Origin: Thermanaerothrix sp.
GTDB taxonomy: Bacteria; Synergistota; Synergistia; Synergistales; Synergistaceae
NCBI GenBank assembly: GCA_026417795.1
Contig: JAOACP010000020.1
Coordinates: 1-38,603 of the forward strand
DNA: 38,603 nt
Direction of reading: 5' to 3'
The notes below the pieces were generated by a model. It ran no database searches and was not told where the DNA came from. It saw only the letters and a list, made by a program, of their open reading frames with translations. Shown here piece after piece: positions 18,560 to 25,874 of the stretch. How positions within the stretch are numbered: the first letter of the stretch is position 1; the number at the start of each line of letters is the position of its first letter. The translations under genes were made by a program, and so were the position numbers.

Positions 18560-19564
18560 TTACAACCCAAGAATGGAGCTTATGGAGGCCCCATAGGGGG
18601 GATACAGCACCCCCTTCTCGGTTATTATGGCGGATATCATATCATTAGGGGTGACATCAAAGGATGGATTCCAGACCGGGTATTCCTCGGGAAACAGCGC
18701 CTCATCCCCCAGCACCCTAACCTCATCGGGGGACCTTTCCTCTATGGGGATCGCTTCTCCGGAAGGGCAGCGAGGATCAAAGGTTGAAGAGGGGGCCGCC
18801 ACGTAGAAGGGAACACCATGATGTCTGGCCCCAACCGCCAATGAATAGGTCCCTATTTTATTTGCCACGTCGCCGTTCATGGCCACCCTGTCAGCCCCAA
18901 CTATCACCGCATCAATCCTTAGGGTCCGCATCAGCCAATGGGCCATGGAGTCACAAATCACGGTAAATTTTATACCCTCACAAAACAGTTCAAAGGCGGT
19001 AAGCCTTGCCCCTTGAAACCTTGGCCTAGTTTCATCCACAAAAACCTCCAGGTCCTTACCGGCCTCGGCGGCAGCTCTTATTACCCCAAGGGCCGTGCCA
19101 TATCCACCGGTGGCGAGGGAACCGGTGTTGCAGTGGGTTATGATCTTGGCGCTATCGGGCAAAAGGGCGCAACCGTTGGCCCCTATGGCCTTGTTTATCA
19201 TCACGTCCTCTTCCCATATGGAAAGGGCTTCTTTTAACATGGCCTCCCCCCGCCTCTTAGCGGGCAGATCCATATGGGCCTTCATTCGGTCCAAGGCCCA
19301 AAACAGGTTCACCGCAGTAGGCCTTGTGGCCCCCAATACCCCTATGGCCCGCTCAACATCCCTGCCAGCCATGGCATCCAAAGCCACCCCAAAGGCCGCG
19401 GCTATGCCTATGGCGGGAGCTCCCCGAACCGCCATGGAAACTATGGCAGAGGCCACCTGATCCGCACTGAAACACTTTAAATAGTTAACCTGAAACGGGA
19501 TCAGTCTCTGGTCAAGTATCTCCAAGGCCATATCTTCCATTGAAAACCTAAAGGAATCAGGCAT
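18560..19564 (-). CDS. mtnA: S-methyl-5-thioribose-1-phosphate isomerase
   Basis: MtnA converts methylthioribose-1-phosphate to methylthioribulose-1-phosphate in methionine salvage. The 334-residue protein has the family hallmarks AVRGAPAIGIAAAFG, the catalytic Cys145 in THCNTGSLATGGYGTALG, ETRPRFQGARLTAFEL, and the catalytic Asp225 in IVGADRVAMNGDVANKIGT. The ATG at 19564 has GGGGGGTGA eight bases upstream and overlaps the xseA stop by eight bases; an ATG seven codons later is possible. No mtnK, mtnB, mtnC or mtnD gene is in the window. In some bacteria MtnA homologues instead serve 5-deoxyribose or the MTA-isoprenoid/DHAP shunts, so the downstream fate of the product is open. Confidence 0.92.
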   Translation of the reverse strand: MPDSFRFSMEDMALEILDQRLIPFQVNYLKCFSADQVASAIVSMAVRGAPAIGIAAAFGVALDAMAGRDVERAIGVLGATRPTAVNLFWALDRMKAHMDLPAKRRGEAMLKEALSIWEEDVMINKAIGANGCALLPDSAKIITHCNTGSLATGGYGTALGVIRAAAEAGKDLEVFVDETRPRFQGARLTAFELFCEGIKFTVICDSMAHWLMRTLRIDAVIVGADRVAMNGDVANKIGTYSLAVGARHHGVPFYVAAPSSTFDPRCPSGEAIPIEERSPDEVRVLGDEALFPEEYPVWNPSFDVTPNDMISAIITEKGVLYPPYGASISSILGL

Positions 19565-20789
19565 CCGCAACGTCACCCCCCAAAGGCAAAGGCGCAATCA
19601 CCTCACCTAAAACCGCCCCATCCTTGAACCTTAAGACCACCCGCTGCCCAACCGCAAGGGCCTGGGCAGAAACTATCTTGCGCCCCTCCATATCCTCCAC
19701 CTCTGCATATCCCCTGCCAAGGATCCACAGAGGGGACAGGGACCTGATGCGGGCGTCCAAAGACCCAAGAAGCCCTTCAAGACGCGTTACCCTTAAATTT
19801 AATGAAGACTTAGAAGCCCGCAGGAGATCTGAAACTTTAGCCCCGTTGGCATCCAGCAAGTAATGAATGGATCTGGTCATGTTGTTTTTGAGGGTTAACA
19901 GTTTTCCCTGCGGAACTGTTATGCGTCGTTGCACCGATGATTTAGATAACCTTACGCTGCCGGCCACACGAATCAATAGATCCCTCCGGTCCGGGAAGAC
20001 CCTCTCAGCCGCTCCGGAGGGGGTGGGGGCGGAAAGGTCCGCCGCCATGTCTGCTATGGTAAGGTCCACTTGATGGCCGACCCCGGTCACCACGGGAAAC
20101 GGACAAGCCCTGATGGCCCTTGCCACATCCTCATCGTCAAAGGGATCCAGATCATCCCTTGATCCTCCTCCACGGACCAGCATGACACAGGACAGATCCT
20201 CCATGGCCGAGGCCTTCCTAAGGGATGAGACTATGGCACCGGGGGCCTCCACCCCCTGCACCACCGAGGGTATTATGAGCAAGGGGCATTGAGGGAACCT
20301 CTCTCCAGATACCCTTATGACATCTTGAAGGGCTGCTCCGGTGGGAGAGGTGATCACCGCCACCCTTGAGGGGACCGCAGGGATAGGTCTCTTCAAACGC
20401 TCATCAAAAAGCCCTTCTTCCTCAAGTTTCTTTTGGAGGAGCTCCTTCTGCCTTGCCCTGTCACCCACCCCCAGAGGATACAATCGGCTTACGATCAGCT
20501 GATAAGCCCCCCTGGGGGGATATAGGCCCAAACCGCCTCGCACCGCCACATCCTGTCCATCATTCGGCCAATGCAACACAGAAGATGCGCTGGAACGAAA
20601 CATGGCGCAGCTTATCCTGGACGATTTGCCTAAAAGGGTAAAGTAGACGTGCCCGCTGGAGTGCCGTTTAAGTCCCTCTATCTGGCCTTGAACCAAGATG
20701 TCTTGAAACTCCCGTACCTTAAGGGCCTCCCTTATCCTGTAGGTAAGGGAGTCCACGTCAAGGACGCGATCCCCATCAAGCTTCCCCAT
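19557..20789 (-). CDS. xseA: Exodeoxyribonuclease VII large subunit
   Basis: The protein (410 residues from the chosen ATG) has an N-terminal OB-fold nucleic-acid binding domain (about residues 20-110, with LVQGQIEGLKRHSSGHVYFTL) and the Exo VII catalytic domain with VAVITSPTGAALQDV, LVRGGGSRDDLDPFDDEDVARAI, VVTGVGHQVDLTIADMAADLSAPTPS, and a coiled-coil tail. It degrades single-stranded DNA from both ends with XseB. The start overlaps nusB by 14 bases; a longer form reaching 20870 lies inside nusB and is not supported. The usual downstream partner xseB is missing: mtnA overlaps the xseA stop instead. Confidence 0.93.
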   Translation of the reverse strand: MGKLDGDRVLDVDSLTYRIREALKVREFQDILVQGQIEGLKRHSSGHVYFTLLGKSSRISCAMFRSSASSVLHWPNDGQDVAVRGGLGLYPPRGAYQLIVSRLYPLGVGDRARQKELLQKKLEEEGLFDERLKRPIPAVPSRVAVITSPTGAALQDVIRVSGERFPQCPLLIIPSVVQGVEAPGAIVSSLRKASAMEDLSCVMLVRGGGSRDDLDPFDDEDVARAIRACPFPVVTGVGHQVDLTIADMAADLSAPTPSGAAERVFPDRRDLLIRVAGSVRLSKSSVQRRITVPQGKLLTLKNNMTRSIHYLLDANGAKVSDLLRASKSSLNLRVTRLEGLLGSLDARIRSLSPLWILGRGYAEVEDMEGRKIVSAQALAVGQRVVLRFKDGAVLGEVIAPLPLGGDVADA

Positions 20790-21222
20790 CCGAGGATGCC
20801 TCTTTCGATAAATCCTTGAACATCCGGCCCAGTACACCGTTGACGAACTTACCTGATTCGTCGGTTCCAAAGAGCTTGGCCAGCTCCACCGCCTCGGATA
20901 TGGCCACGGGGAAGGGGACCAGCCTCTCCACGTGCCCCTCCAACAGGGCCAGCCTTATGAGAACCCGGTCAACGGAAACCATCCTCTCGGGGCGCCATCC
21001 CACCAAATGTTCCCGGAGCAACCCCTCCAAAAGCTCTCGCTCCTTAAAAAGCCCTCTCACCAAGGCCGCCGCGTAGTCCCTGACCTCCGGCTCCTCCTCT
21101 TCAAGCGGCAGAGAAGCCAACACCTTCTCTATGGGCAAGTCCTGACGCATGTCCATTAAGTAGCCCAACTGCAGGGCAATCTCCCGGGCCCTTCGCCGCT
21201 TCTTGGGCAGTTCCCTGTTCAT
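20776..21222 (-). CDS. nusB: Transcription antitermination factor NusB
   Basis: The 148-residue protein is the right length for NusB, which with S10 binds boxA RNA and supports antitermination of rRNA operons. Seen are the N-terminal RRRAREIALQLGYLMD, a family feature, and the C-terminal ISEAVELAKLFGTDESGKFVNGVLGRM, which matches the NusB consensus closely. Its ATG overlaps the preceding gene as ATGA; GGGGAG abuts the ATG with no spacer, so initiation probably relies on coupling to the upstream gene. The asp23-x-nusB-xseA order is typical of Firmicutes. Confidence 0.93.
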   Translation of the reverse strand: MNRELPKKRRRAREIALQLGYLMDMRQDLPIEKVLASLPLEEEEPEVRDYAAALVRGLFKERELLEGLLREHLVGWRPERMVSVDRVLIRLALLEGHVERLVPFPVAISEAVELAKLFGTDESGKFVNGVLGRMFKDLSKEASSDGEA

Positions 21223-21698
21223 CTCCCCTTTTTCACCTCTTTGATCACCGAGTCTACCAACTTCCTGCCGTCATCGGTCAACGCAAGCCAAGCCACCCCA
21301 TAGGCAAGCCCTCCTGCGATTATGGTTTTTGCTATACCCTTAAAACCCAACTGGGCCAACACCACCAGAGCGGAGGCCCCGGCGCCCCAAGCGATAGGAG
21401 TCCGCCATACTGGACAAGATGCGTGCTCGATCTCTTGAGTTCGCTCCACCCAGTGGATGGCCACCTTTATACCGGATCGCTTAAACCGGGATTCCAAAAG
21501 CCGACCTACCCTGTCAAGCTTTTCTTGCGGCTCCCCTTCTGGGAAGCCTATGAAGATGTTAAGGGTGTCCATATCCCCAACGAAGGAAACCTCTTGGCAA
21601 ACGTATCCCCCCGGCAGCTGAAGGGCTACAAGCCGCCGCATGCCGTCACCATCTAACCATATCTTACCAAGCTTGTTGGACTTCCAAAGGTACATCAT
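21219..21698 (-). CDS. Unrecognised membrane protein between Asp23 and NusB
   Basis: I do not recognise this 159-residue family. Residues 1-90 form a soluble part with an alternating strand-helix-strand pattern (QEVSFVGDMDTLNIFIGF, a charged helix near 57-75, then KVAIHWVE). Two hydrophobic, Gly/Ala-rich segments follow at about 101-118 and 122-140, then a basic tail (KEVKKGR), giving a likely two-pass membrane protein. It takes the place held in Firmicutes by the Asp23 membrane anchor AmaP and DUF2273 proteins, though its membrane part is C-terminal, unlike AmaP. The ATG at 21698 (an ATG pair) has GGGGGTG eight bases upstream; a TTG at 21761 would add a Trp-rich leader and is less likely. 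It has its own promoter and is coupled to nusB by ATGA. A function as an Asp23 partner is only a hypothesis. Confidence 0.75.
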   Translation of the reverse strand: MMYLWKSNKLGKIWLDGDGMRRLVALQLPGGYVCQEVSFVGDMDTLNIFIGFPEGEPQEKLDRVGRLLESRFKRSGIKVAIHWVERTQEIEHASCPVWRTPIAWGAGASALVVLAQLGFKGIAKTIIAGGLAYGVAWLALTDDGRKLVDSVIKEVKKGR

Positions 21699-21777
21699 CG
21701 TACGAACACCCCCCAAAGACCAGAAGCAGAGCCGGAAAACCCCAAGCCACCACAACCCCAAGCCAAAAATCCAACAT
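21664..21777 (-). CDS. Possible 37-residue single-pass membrane peptide
   Basis: An ATG at 21777 opens a 37-codon frame ending in TAA at 21664. It encodes one hydrophobic helix (about residues 4-22, FWLGVVVAWGFPALLLVF) and a short polar tail. GAGGGAG abuts the ATG with no spacer, as also seen for nusB. It lies in the leader of the unrecognised membrane protein gene and overlaps that gene out of frame by 35 bases, so it could be a coupled small membrane protein (in Firmicutes the small DUF2273 protein sits near here) or chance. No other evidence supports it. Confidence 0.3.
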   Translation of the reverse strand: MLDFWLGVVVAWGFPALLLVFGGCSYDDVPLEVQQAW

Positions 21778-21823
21778 CTCCCTCACCCGTCCAACGGGCT
21801 AATGCCAGATAAGCCTAATCCTA

Positions 21824-21852
21824 AGTATCATTTCGCGGCACAAAGTTATCAA
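21824..21852 (-). promoter_or_regulatory. Promoter for the membrane protein-nusB-xseA-mtnA run
   Basis: TTGATA (21852-21847, five of six matches), a 17-base spacer and GATACT (21829-21824, four of six) make a sigma-70-like promoter directly downstream of the asp23 terminator. It explains how the following genes are transcribed after that terminator. Confidence 0.55.
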
Positions 21853-21857
21853 CTAAC

Positions 21858-21891
21858 AAAAAACCGGCCTTCCATGGGCTTGGAAGGCCGG
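21858..21891 (-). terminator. Rho-independent terminator after the Asp23-family gene
   Basis: A perfect 10-bp stem (21882-21891 with 21864-21873) with an 8-base loop is followed on the minus strand by six T residues (21863-21858). It starts 20 bases after the asp23 stop and is a textbook intrinsic terminator. Confidence 0.85.
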
Positions 21892-21910
21892 GAAGCGACG
21901 AATCTAAGGG

Positions 21911-22354
21911 TCAATCCTCCTCTACAAAGGAGGGTGCCTCCTCATAACCTTCGTCGTCTCGCTTCTCCTGGAAGGTTATACCCTGAACGAAAACGTTGAC
22001 CGCCCTTACGGTATAGCCCGTATAACGCTCCACCTGTTCCTTTATGGCCTCCTGAACATCCCAACAAACATCGGGAATCCTAAGACCATAGCGAACCGCC
22101 ACGTAGGCATCCACCTGAACCTCCGGGAACTCCCCCTCGGAGAGGAGGATCCTCACGCCGTTAGTGGCCTTCCTGCCAAGCCTTAGGTTGGCCATAAGCC
22201 CAGGGCTTGCAGGACGCACCCCCTCAACGCCGCTAAGGGCCTTCACCGCTATCTGGGCCACCACGTCCTCGGATATCCTTACCTTGCCGGAAGCGCCAGA
22301 GACCTGCTCAGACTCCACCTCTTCAACGAACTCCCTGTTGTCCATATCATCCAT
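21911..22354 (-). CDS. Asp23/Gls24-family envelope stress response protein
   Basis: The 147-residue protein matches the Asp23/Gls24 (DUF322) family: GKVRISEDVVAQIAVKALSGVEGV near residues 23-46, a central strand region (VDAYVAVRYG), IPDVCWDVQEAIKEQVERYTGYTVRAVNVFVQGI near 92-125, and acidic ends. In Staphylococcus aureus Asp23 is a membrane-linked protein tied to cell-envelope homeostasis; in other bacteria its role is unclear. The ATG has GGGGGAG nine bases upstream. It lies between a CD1247-type gene and, past a terminator, the gene for an unrecognised membrane protein and nusB, as in many Firmicutes. It has no membrane segment of its own, so an anchor would be needed if it acts at the membrane. 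Confidence 0.9.
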   Translation of the reverse strand: MDDMDNREFVEEVESEQVSGASGKVRISEDVVAQIAVKALSGVEGVRPASPGLMANLRLGRKATNGVRILLSEGEFPEVQVDAYVAVRYGLRIPDVCWDVQEAIKEQVERYTGYTVRAVNVFVQGITFQEKRDDEGYEEAPSFVEED

Positions 22355-22383
22355 GCTAAGACACTCCCCCTCTCCTAGGGATC

Positions 22384-22399
22384 AAAAAGCCGAAGGCCT
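22384..22399 (-). terminator. Weak hairpin with U-tract between the CD1247-type gene and asp23
   Basis: The minus strand reads AGGCC, a three-base loop, GGCTT and further T residues (five Ts in all). The stem is only 5 bp with one wobble pair, so at most a partial attenuator of readthrough into asp23. Confidence 0.3.
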
Positions 22400-22404
22400 A
22401 TTAT

Positions 22405-22803
22405 CTATTCCGGCCTGTTGAAGGGCTCACCGCAATGGGGACACAGCAAGTCCTCGTCCTCATCGTAGGAGCTGGGATCGTAAAAGAAGTCCTTACGGCA
22501 GTGGGGACAACAAACCGACACATACTCCTCCCCGTCCTCGTCATCCTCGTCATGATCGTGGCAACAGGGATCGATGCGATCCTCCAAGGAGGATATATCG
22601 TCATCCAGCTGATCCAGGTACTCGGAGATCTCCTCCAAGGCGCTCCCCTGATCCATTATGACTCCACGCTGGTCCTCCATCTCCTCCGCCAAGGCGTCCA
22701 AGGATTCTACCACCGCCGACAACACCTTGGACATGTCTGGATCGGAGATCTTAAGCCCATCTATGAGCCCCTTAAGGTACGCTATCTTTTCCCTGGAAGA
22801 CAC
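22405..22803 (-). CDS. CD1247-type protein with C-terminal zinc ribbon
   Basis: This 132-residue acidic protein has an N-terminal helical part (REKIAYLKGLIDGLKISD, then a heptad-like helix through residue about 75) that resembles the CD1247 N-terminal domain family of Firmicutes, and a C-terminal zinc ribbon with two CPHC knuckles (near residues 99-102 and 121-124). A His/Cys/Asp-rich stretch (PCCHDHDEDDEDGEE) links them. The function is unknown; the ribbon may bind metal, nucleic acid or a protein. The start is GTG with GGGGGAG five bases upstream. It lies between efp and asp23, all in one direction with short gaps, so co-expression is likely. Confidence 0.8.
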   Translation of the reverse strand: MSSREKIAYLKGLIDGLKISDPDMSKVLSAVVESLDALAEEMEDQRGVIMDQGSALEEISEYLDQLDDDISSLEDRIDPCCHDHDEDDEDGEEYVSVCCPHCRKDFFYDPSSYDEDEDLLCPHCGEPFNRPE

Positions 22804-22847
22804 CGCATCTCCCCCCTTCTTATCAACCTCGGAATCTAAATTATCCC

Positions 22848-23420
22848 TTACTTCTTCGCCCGCTCCAGATACTCACCGGTCCTGGTATCCACCACTATCT
22901 CCTCCCCGTTCTCCACGAAGAACGGAACGGTCACCACCAGGCCGGTCTCCAAAGTAGCGGGTTTACCGCTGCCAGAAGCGGTGTCCCCCTTAAAGCCCGG
23001 AGGAGTATCCACCACCTTCATGACCACGGAGTTGGGAAGCTCTATGCCCATTATCTTGCCCTCATACATCTCCAGCTGGACCTCCAGGTTGTCCACCAGG
23101 TACTTGGCCACATCCCCCAAGATGTCCCTGTGGATGTAAACCTGGTCGTAGCTCTCAAGGTCCATGAATACGTAGTTATCCCCCTCCTGGTACTGGTATT
23201 GAGCTGGCTTCTCATCGAAAACGATCCGCTCAAACCGCTCACCGGACTTGAAGGACTGCTCAATGGCAGCGCCGGTCTCCAGGTTCCTCAGCTTGCCCCT
23301 AACTATGGCGCCCCCACGCCCCATCTTGTGATGGGAGCACTCCAATATGGTCCACATGCCCCCCTCCCACTTTATCTTCATACCTGGGCGAAGGTCACTT
23401 GTGTCCACTACCTGAGCCAT
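22848..23420 (-). CDS. efp: Translation elongation factor P
   Basis: EF-P (190 residues) rescues ribosomes stalled at polyproline stretches. All three domains are present: the KOW-like N-domain (DLRPGMKIKWEGGMW), the middle OB domain (YVFMDLESYDQ) and the C-terminal OB domain (VDTPPGFKGDTASGSGKPATLETG, VDTRTGEYLERA). The loop that reaches the tRNA reads HHKMGRGGA, with Arg35 at the tip where E. coli has the modified Lys34 in KPGKG. Thermus thermophilus EF-P has a similar KLGRGGA loop. The ATG has GGGAGG nine bases upstream and the gene has a good promoter of its own after pilQ. Confidence 0.95.
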   Translation of the reverse strand: MAQVVDTSDLRPGMKIKWEGGMWTILECSHHKMGRGGAIVRGKLRNLETGAAIEQSFKSGERFERIVFDEKPAQYQYQEGDNYVFMDLESYDQVYIHRDILGDVAKYLVDNLEVQLEMYEGKIMGIELPNSVVMKVVDTPPGFKGDTASGSGKPATLETGLVVTVPFFVENGEEIVVDTRTGEYLERAKK

Positions 23421-23478
23421 AAACGAAAACCTCCCGATCTCATCAAATCACATTTTCTGGATGTCCATTGCACCGACT

Positions 23479-23507
23479 ATGATACCCCAACATTCCCCCT
23501 TGGGCAA
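23479..23507 (-). promoter_or_regulatory. Promoter for efp
   Basis: TTGCCC (23507-23502), a 17-base spacer and TATCAT (23484-23479; five of six matches to TATAAT) lie in the 101-base gap between pilQ and efp. The RNA would have a leader of about 50 bases. No terminator is visible after pilQ, so pilus transcripts may also run into efp. Confidence 0.6.
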
Positions 23508-23521
23508 ATACCGTTAAGCGG

Positions 23522-25297
23522 TTACTGCAAAGTAGTTACGTCGGAGGCCTTCACGGGAGACGTGGGAACGTCGAGTATGTGAGGGATCACTATCATGGCC
23601 ACCTCGCCCCTCTCCTTGGTGCGGCTTCTGGACTTGAAGAGCTCCCCCAGAAGCGGGATATCGCCAAGCACCGGGATTTTATACTCCGAATACTTGTCCG
23701 AATTCCTGAAAAGACCTCCAACCACAAAGGGCTCTCCATCCCTCACCCTTACGTACGAGGTAACCTCCCTGGTGCTGGTCTGGGGAACCTGCTCACCCAA
23801 ACCACCCTTTATGTACTTGGTTATCTCCCCGGTCTTAAGGGTCATCTTTATGGTGATGAACCCGTCCCTGCCCACCACCGGCAGGAACTCCATGGAGGGC
23901 CCCACCCTCTCCTCCGAGTAGGTAGGGTTCCCCGCCTGGTCTCTGGCGGATATGTACTTAACGTTCTCCGTAAGGGATATCTTAGCCTCCTTGCCATCGG
24001 CCACCACCACCGAAGGGCTGGCCAAGGCCTTGCCCTTGTCGGCGGTCTCGAGGGCCCTTATGCCTGCGTCTATCATGCTTATGTTGCCGCTCTCCGCTAT
24101 GGCGCTTATGTCCGCCGCGCCAGGCTTGTTAACCCGGTTTGAGTCATTTTTGTATATCGATGGTTCGTTTACCCTGCTGTAACCTGCAACTCCACCTTTG
24201 CTATTGAATGAGAACCACCAATACCGGTAGACCGCGTTTATGACGGACTCCAACTCCTTCATGCCGTCATCCTTGACCTCCACTATCCTGGCCTGGAGCA
24301 TCACCTGCTTGCCCGGATGGTCAGCCTGGCTCAGGAACTTCGCCACCGCCTCCAGCTGCTCCGGCCTGCCGGTGACGTAAAGAAGCCGTAGACGCTCATC
24401 CACCACGATGGGCTTTGTTATGTCAAACAGCGTCTGCACCTGGCCGGAGATCTGCTTTATATCCCCATAGGATATCTCAAAAGCCTTGGTCTTCTCCTGT
24501 CCCAACGACTTAGCCAAAGCATCCGCCTTACCCACCAGAATTGTCTTACCCATTACCGCATAGGTTATGTCATAGGTCCTCATGAGATAGGCAAAGACCT
24601 CCTTCATGGGAACCCTCTTGACGGTAAGGGTTACGGGGCTCGCCGGCACGGTGGGGTCGCAGATTATGTTGTAACCGCTGAACTCCCCCAGCATACGGAA
24701 GACATCCTTAAGCTCCACATCCCTAAGGGCCAAATCCACAGGCACGCTAAGGGCTATGGGATCCTTGCCGGAGGAAAGGCGGGGCACCACCGTCGGGGGG
24801 GTCTTGGGCCCCTTCACGGGAGACAACTCGGGGTTGGAAGCCAGGGATACAACCAAACGATTCGTCCCCGCCCCGTAAACCGACTGAACCTTAACCGGTT
24901 TGGATGCCCCAACCGCCATCCACACCCCACCTTCATCGGGGCGGAAGCTTACGAAGTTGACCAAAGGATATTCAAAGACCACATTTCTCAAGGAAGGCTC
25001 CAGGGAAGCTGGGAAGAACAGCTCAAGGCCATCCTTGCCCTGCTGGGTCTTTGAGGGGGCAGGCACCATACTACCCGTAAACTCTAACACCGCAATATCG
25101 CTGCCCCCCTGGCCGCACCTAACGTCACTTATCATTGGTATCTTGTCGCCCGATGCCGCCTCGGTGGGCCCTCCTGGGGCCGCAAGGGACTGACCAGCTC
25201 CGAAGAGCAAAACCGCCAAACATAGGCCAAGGAAAGCCAAGCCCCTATTATTAAACAAGCTGAGGTAGCGATCTTTAATTGGACTGGAGCGCCGCAT
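23522..25297 (-). CDS. pilQ: Type IV pilus secretin PilQ
   Basis: The 591-residue protein has an N-terminal hydrophobic signal segment ending near AAPGG, an AMIN-like region (about residues 50-150), a Pro-rich linker, an STN/N0 domain (LALRDVELKDVFRMLGEFSGYNI and following), a secretin N1 domain (ISYGDIKQISGQVQTLFD) and the C-terminal secretin core (RVRDGEPFVVGGLF, KIPVLGDIPLLGELFKS, VAMIVIPHIL). It forms the outer-membrane pore for the pilus, which implies a two-membrane envelope. At about 590 residues it is shorter than many PilQ proteins (around 700), with one AMIN region at most. The ATG at 25297 has GGAGAGG seven bases upstream and overlaps pilP by 23 bases. It ends the pilM-N-O-P-Q run. 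Confidence 0.93.
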   Translation of the reverse strand: MRRSSPIKDRYLSLFNNRGLAFLGLCLAVLLFGAGQSLAAPGGPTEAASGDKIPMISDVRCGQGGSDIAVLEFTGSMVPAPSKTQQGKDGLELFFPASLEPSLRNVVFEYPLVNFVSFRPDEGGVWMAVGASKPVKVQSVYGAGTNRLVVSLASNPELSPVKGPKTPPTVVPRLSSGKDPIALSVPVDLALRDVELKDVFRMLGEFSGYNIICDPTVPASPVTLTVKRVPMKEVFAYLMRTYDITYAVMGKTILVGKADALAKSLGQEKTKAFEISYGDIKQISGQVQTLFDITKPIVVDERLRLLYVTGRPEQLEAVAKFLSQADHPGKQVMLQARIVEVKDDGMKELESVINAVYRYWWFSFNSKGGVAGYSRVNEPSIYKNDSNRVNKPGAADISAIAESGNISMIDAGIRALETADKGKALASPSVVVADGKEAKISLTENVKYISARDQAGNPTYSEERVGPSMEFLPVVGRDGFITIKMTLKTGEITKYIKGGLGEQVPQTSTREVTSYVRVRDGEPFVVGGLFRNSDKYSEYKIPVLGDIPLLGELFKSRSRTKERGEVAMIVIPHILDVPTSPVKASDVTTLQ

Positions 25298-25874
25298 CGT
25301 ATATCCTCTCCTTCCACCGGAACCTAACACCAGAGGTGCTTATGCTTACGACCCTTCCCCTGCCGCCATCGAAGGATGAGCCGACCCTCAGTATTACCGC
25401 CTGTCCGTCTCCCTCGATGTCCGCCACCGCCGCAGCCTTGTCTCCCAATATCATTATGGCCTTTACGGTGACCATAGGAGGCTGAACCTCCGGAGGAGGC
25501 GCTATGGGGCTGCCGCCAGGAAGCGCAGGAGCAGTCTCCAAGGGTGGCACCTCCACCGCCATGGGAGGCTTGTTAAACGGGTTTATGCCGGAAGCGGTGG
25601 CGAGCTGGGCGGTCTGCAAAGACGAACGCCTAAGCTCCATGTAAGCCCTTTGGAACGACACCTCATCCATGGCGTCCTTCTGGGCAACCTCCGGCGAGGC
25701 ACTCCGCAACGTGTCAGGGGACACGGAAGAGGCTCCGGCTATGAGATACCCCCCGTAAGCCTCACCCAGCACCAGAGCGCCGAAGATGATCGAGAAAACC
25801 CACCTCAGCCCCCTTCCTTCAGGGGTCCTGCGGCTTAGCAAGTAAAAGATGCTTTCAGTGTTCTCACCGGTCAC
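25275..25874 (-). CDS. pilP: PilP-like inner-membrane pilus assembly protein
   Basis: This 199-residue protein has one membrane helix at about 25-46, a periplasmic helical/linker part with ATASGINPFNKPP and a Pro-rich stretch, and a C-terminal small beta domain (VTVKAIMILGDKAAAVADIEG, GSSFDGGRGRVVSISTSGVRFRWKE) of the PilP/GspC homology-region type. It should connect the PilN/PilO ring with the secretin. Classic PilP is a lipoprotein; this one has a membrane helix and no lipobox, more like GspC, so the symbol rests on position between pilO and pilQ. The GTG start has GGAGG nine bases upstream inside pilO. Confidence 0.78.
   Translation of the reverse strand: MTGENTESIFYLLSRRTPEGRGLRWVFSIIFGALVLGEAYGGYLIAGASSVSPDTLRSASPEVAQKDAMDEVSFQRAYMELRRSSLQTAQLATASGINPFNKPPMAVEVPPLETAPALPGGSPIAPPPEVQPPMVTVKAIMILGDKAAAVADIEGDGQAVILRVGSSFDGGRGRVVSISTSGVRFRWKERIYDAALQSN

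Noticed and set aside
21219-21777. A frameshift splitting one gene, because a hydrophobic frame overlaps the start of the 159-residue protein gene.
   Set aside because: The downstream gene has its own ATG pair with a well-placed ribosome site and a complete-looking product, so a frameshift is not needed.
23421-23521. A terminator after pilQ.
   Set aside because: Only a 4-bp stem (ACCG/CGGT) without a U-tract is present; readthrough into efp is likely.
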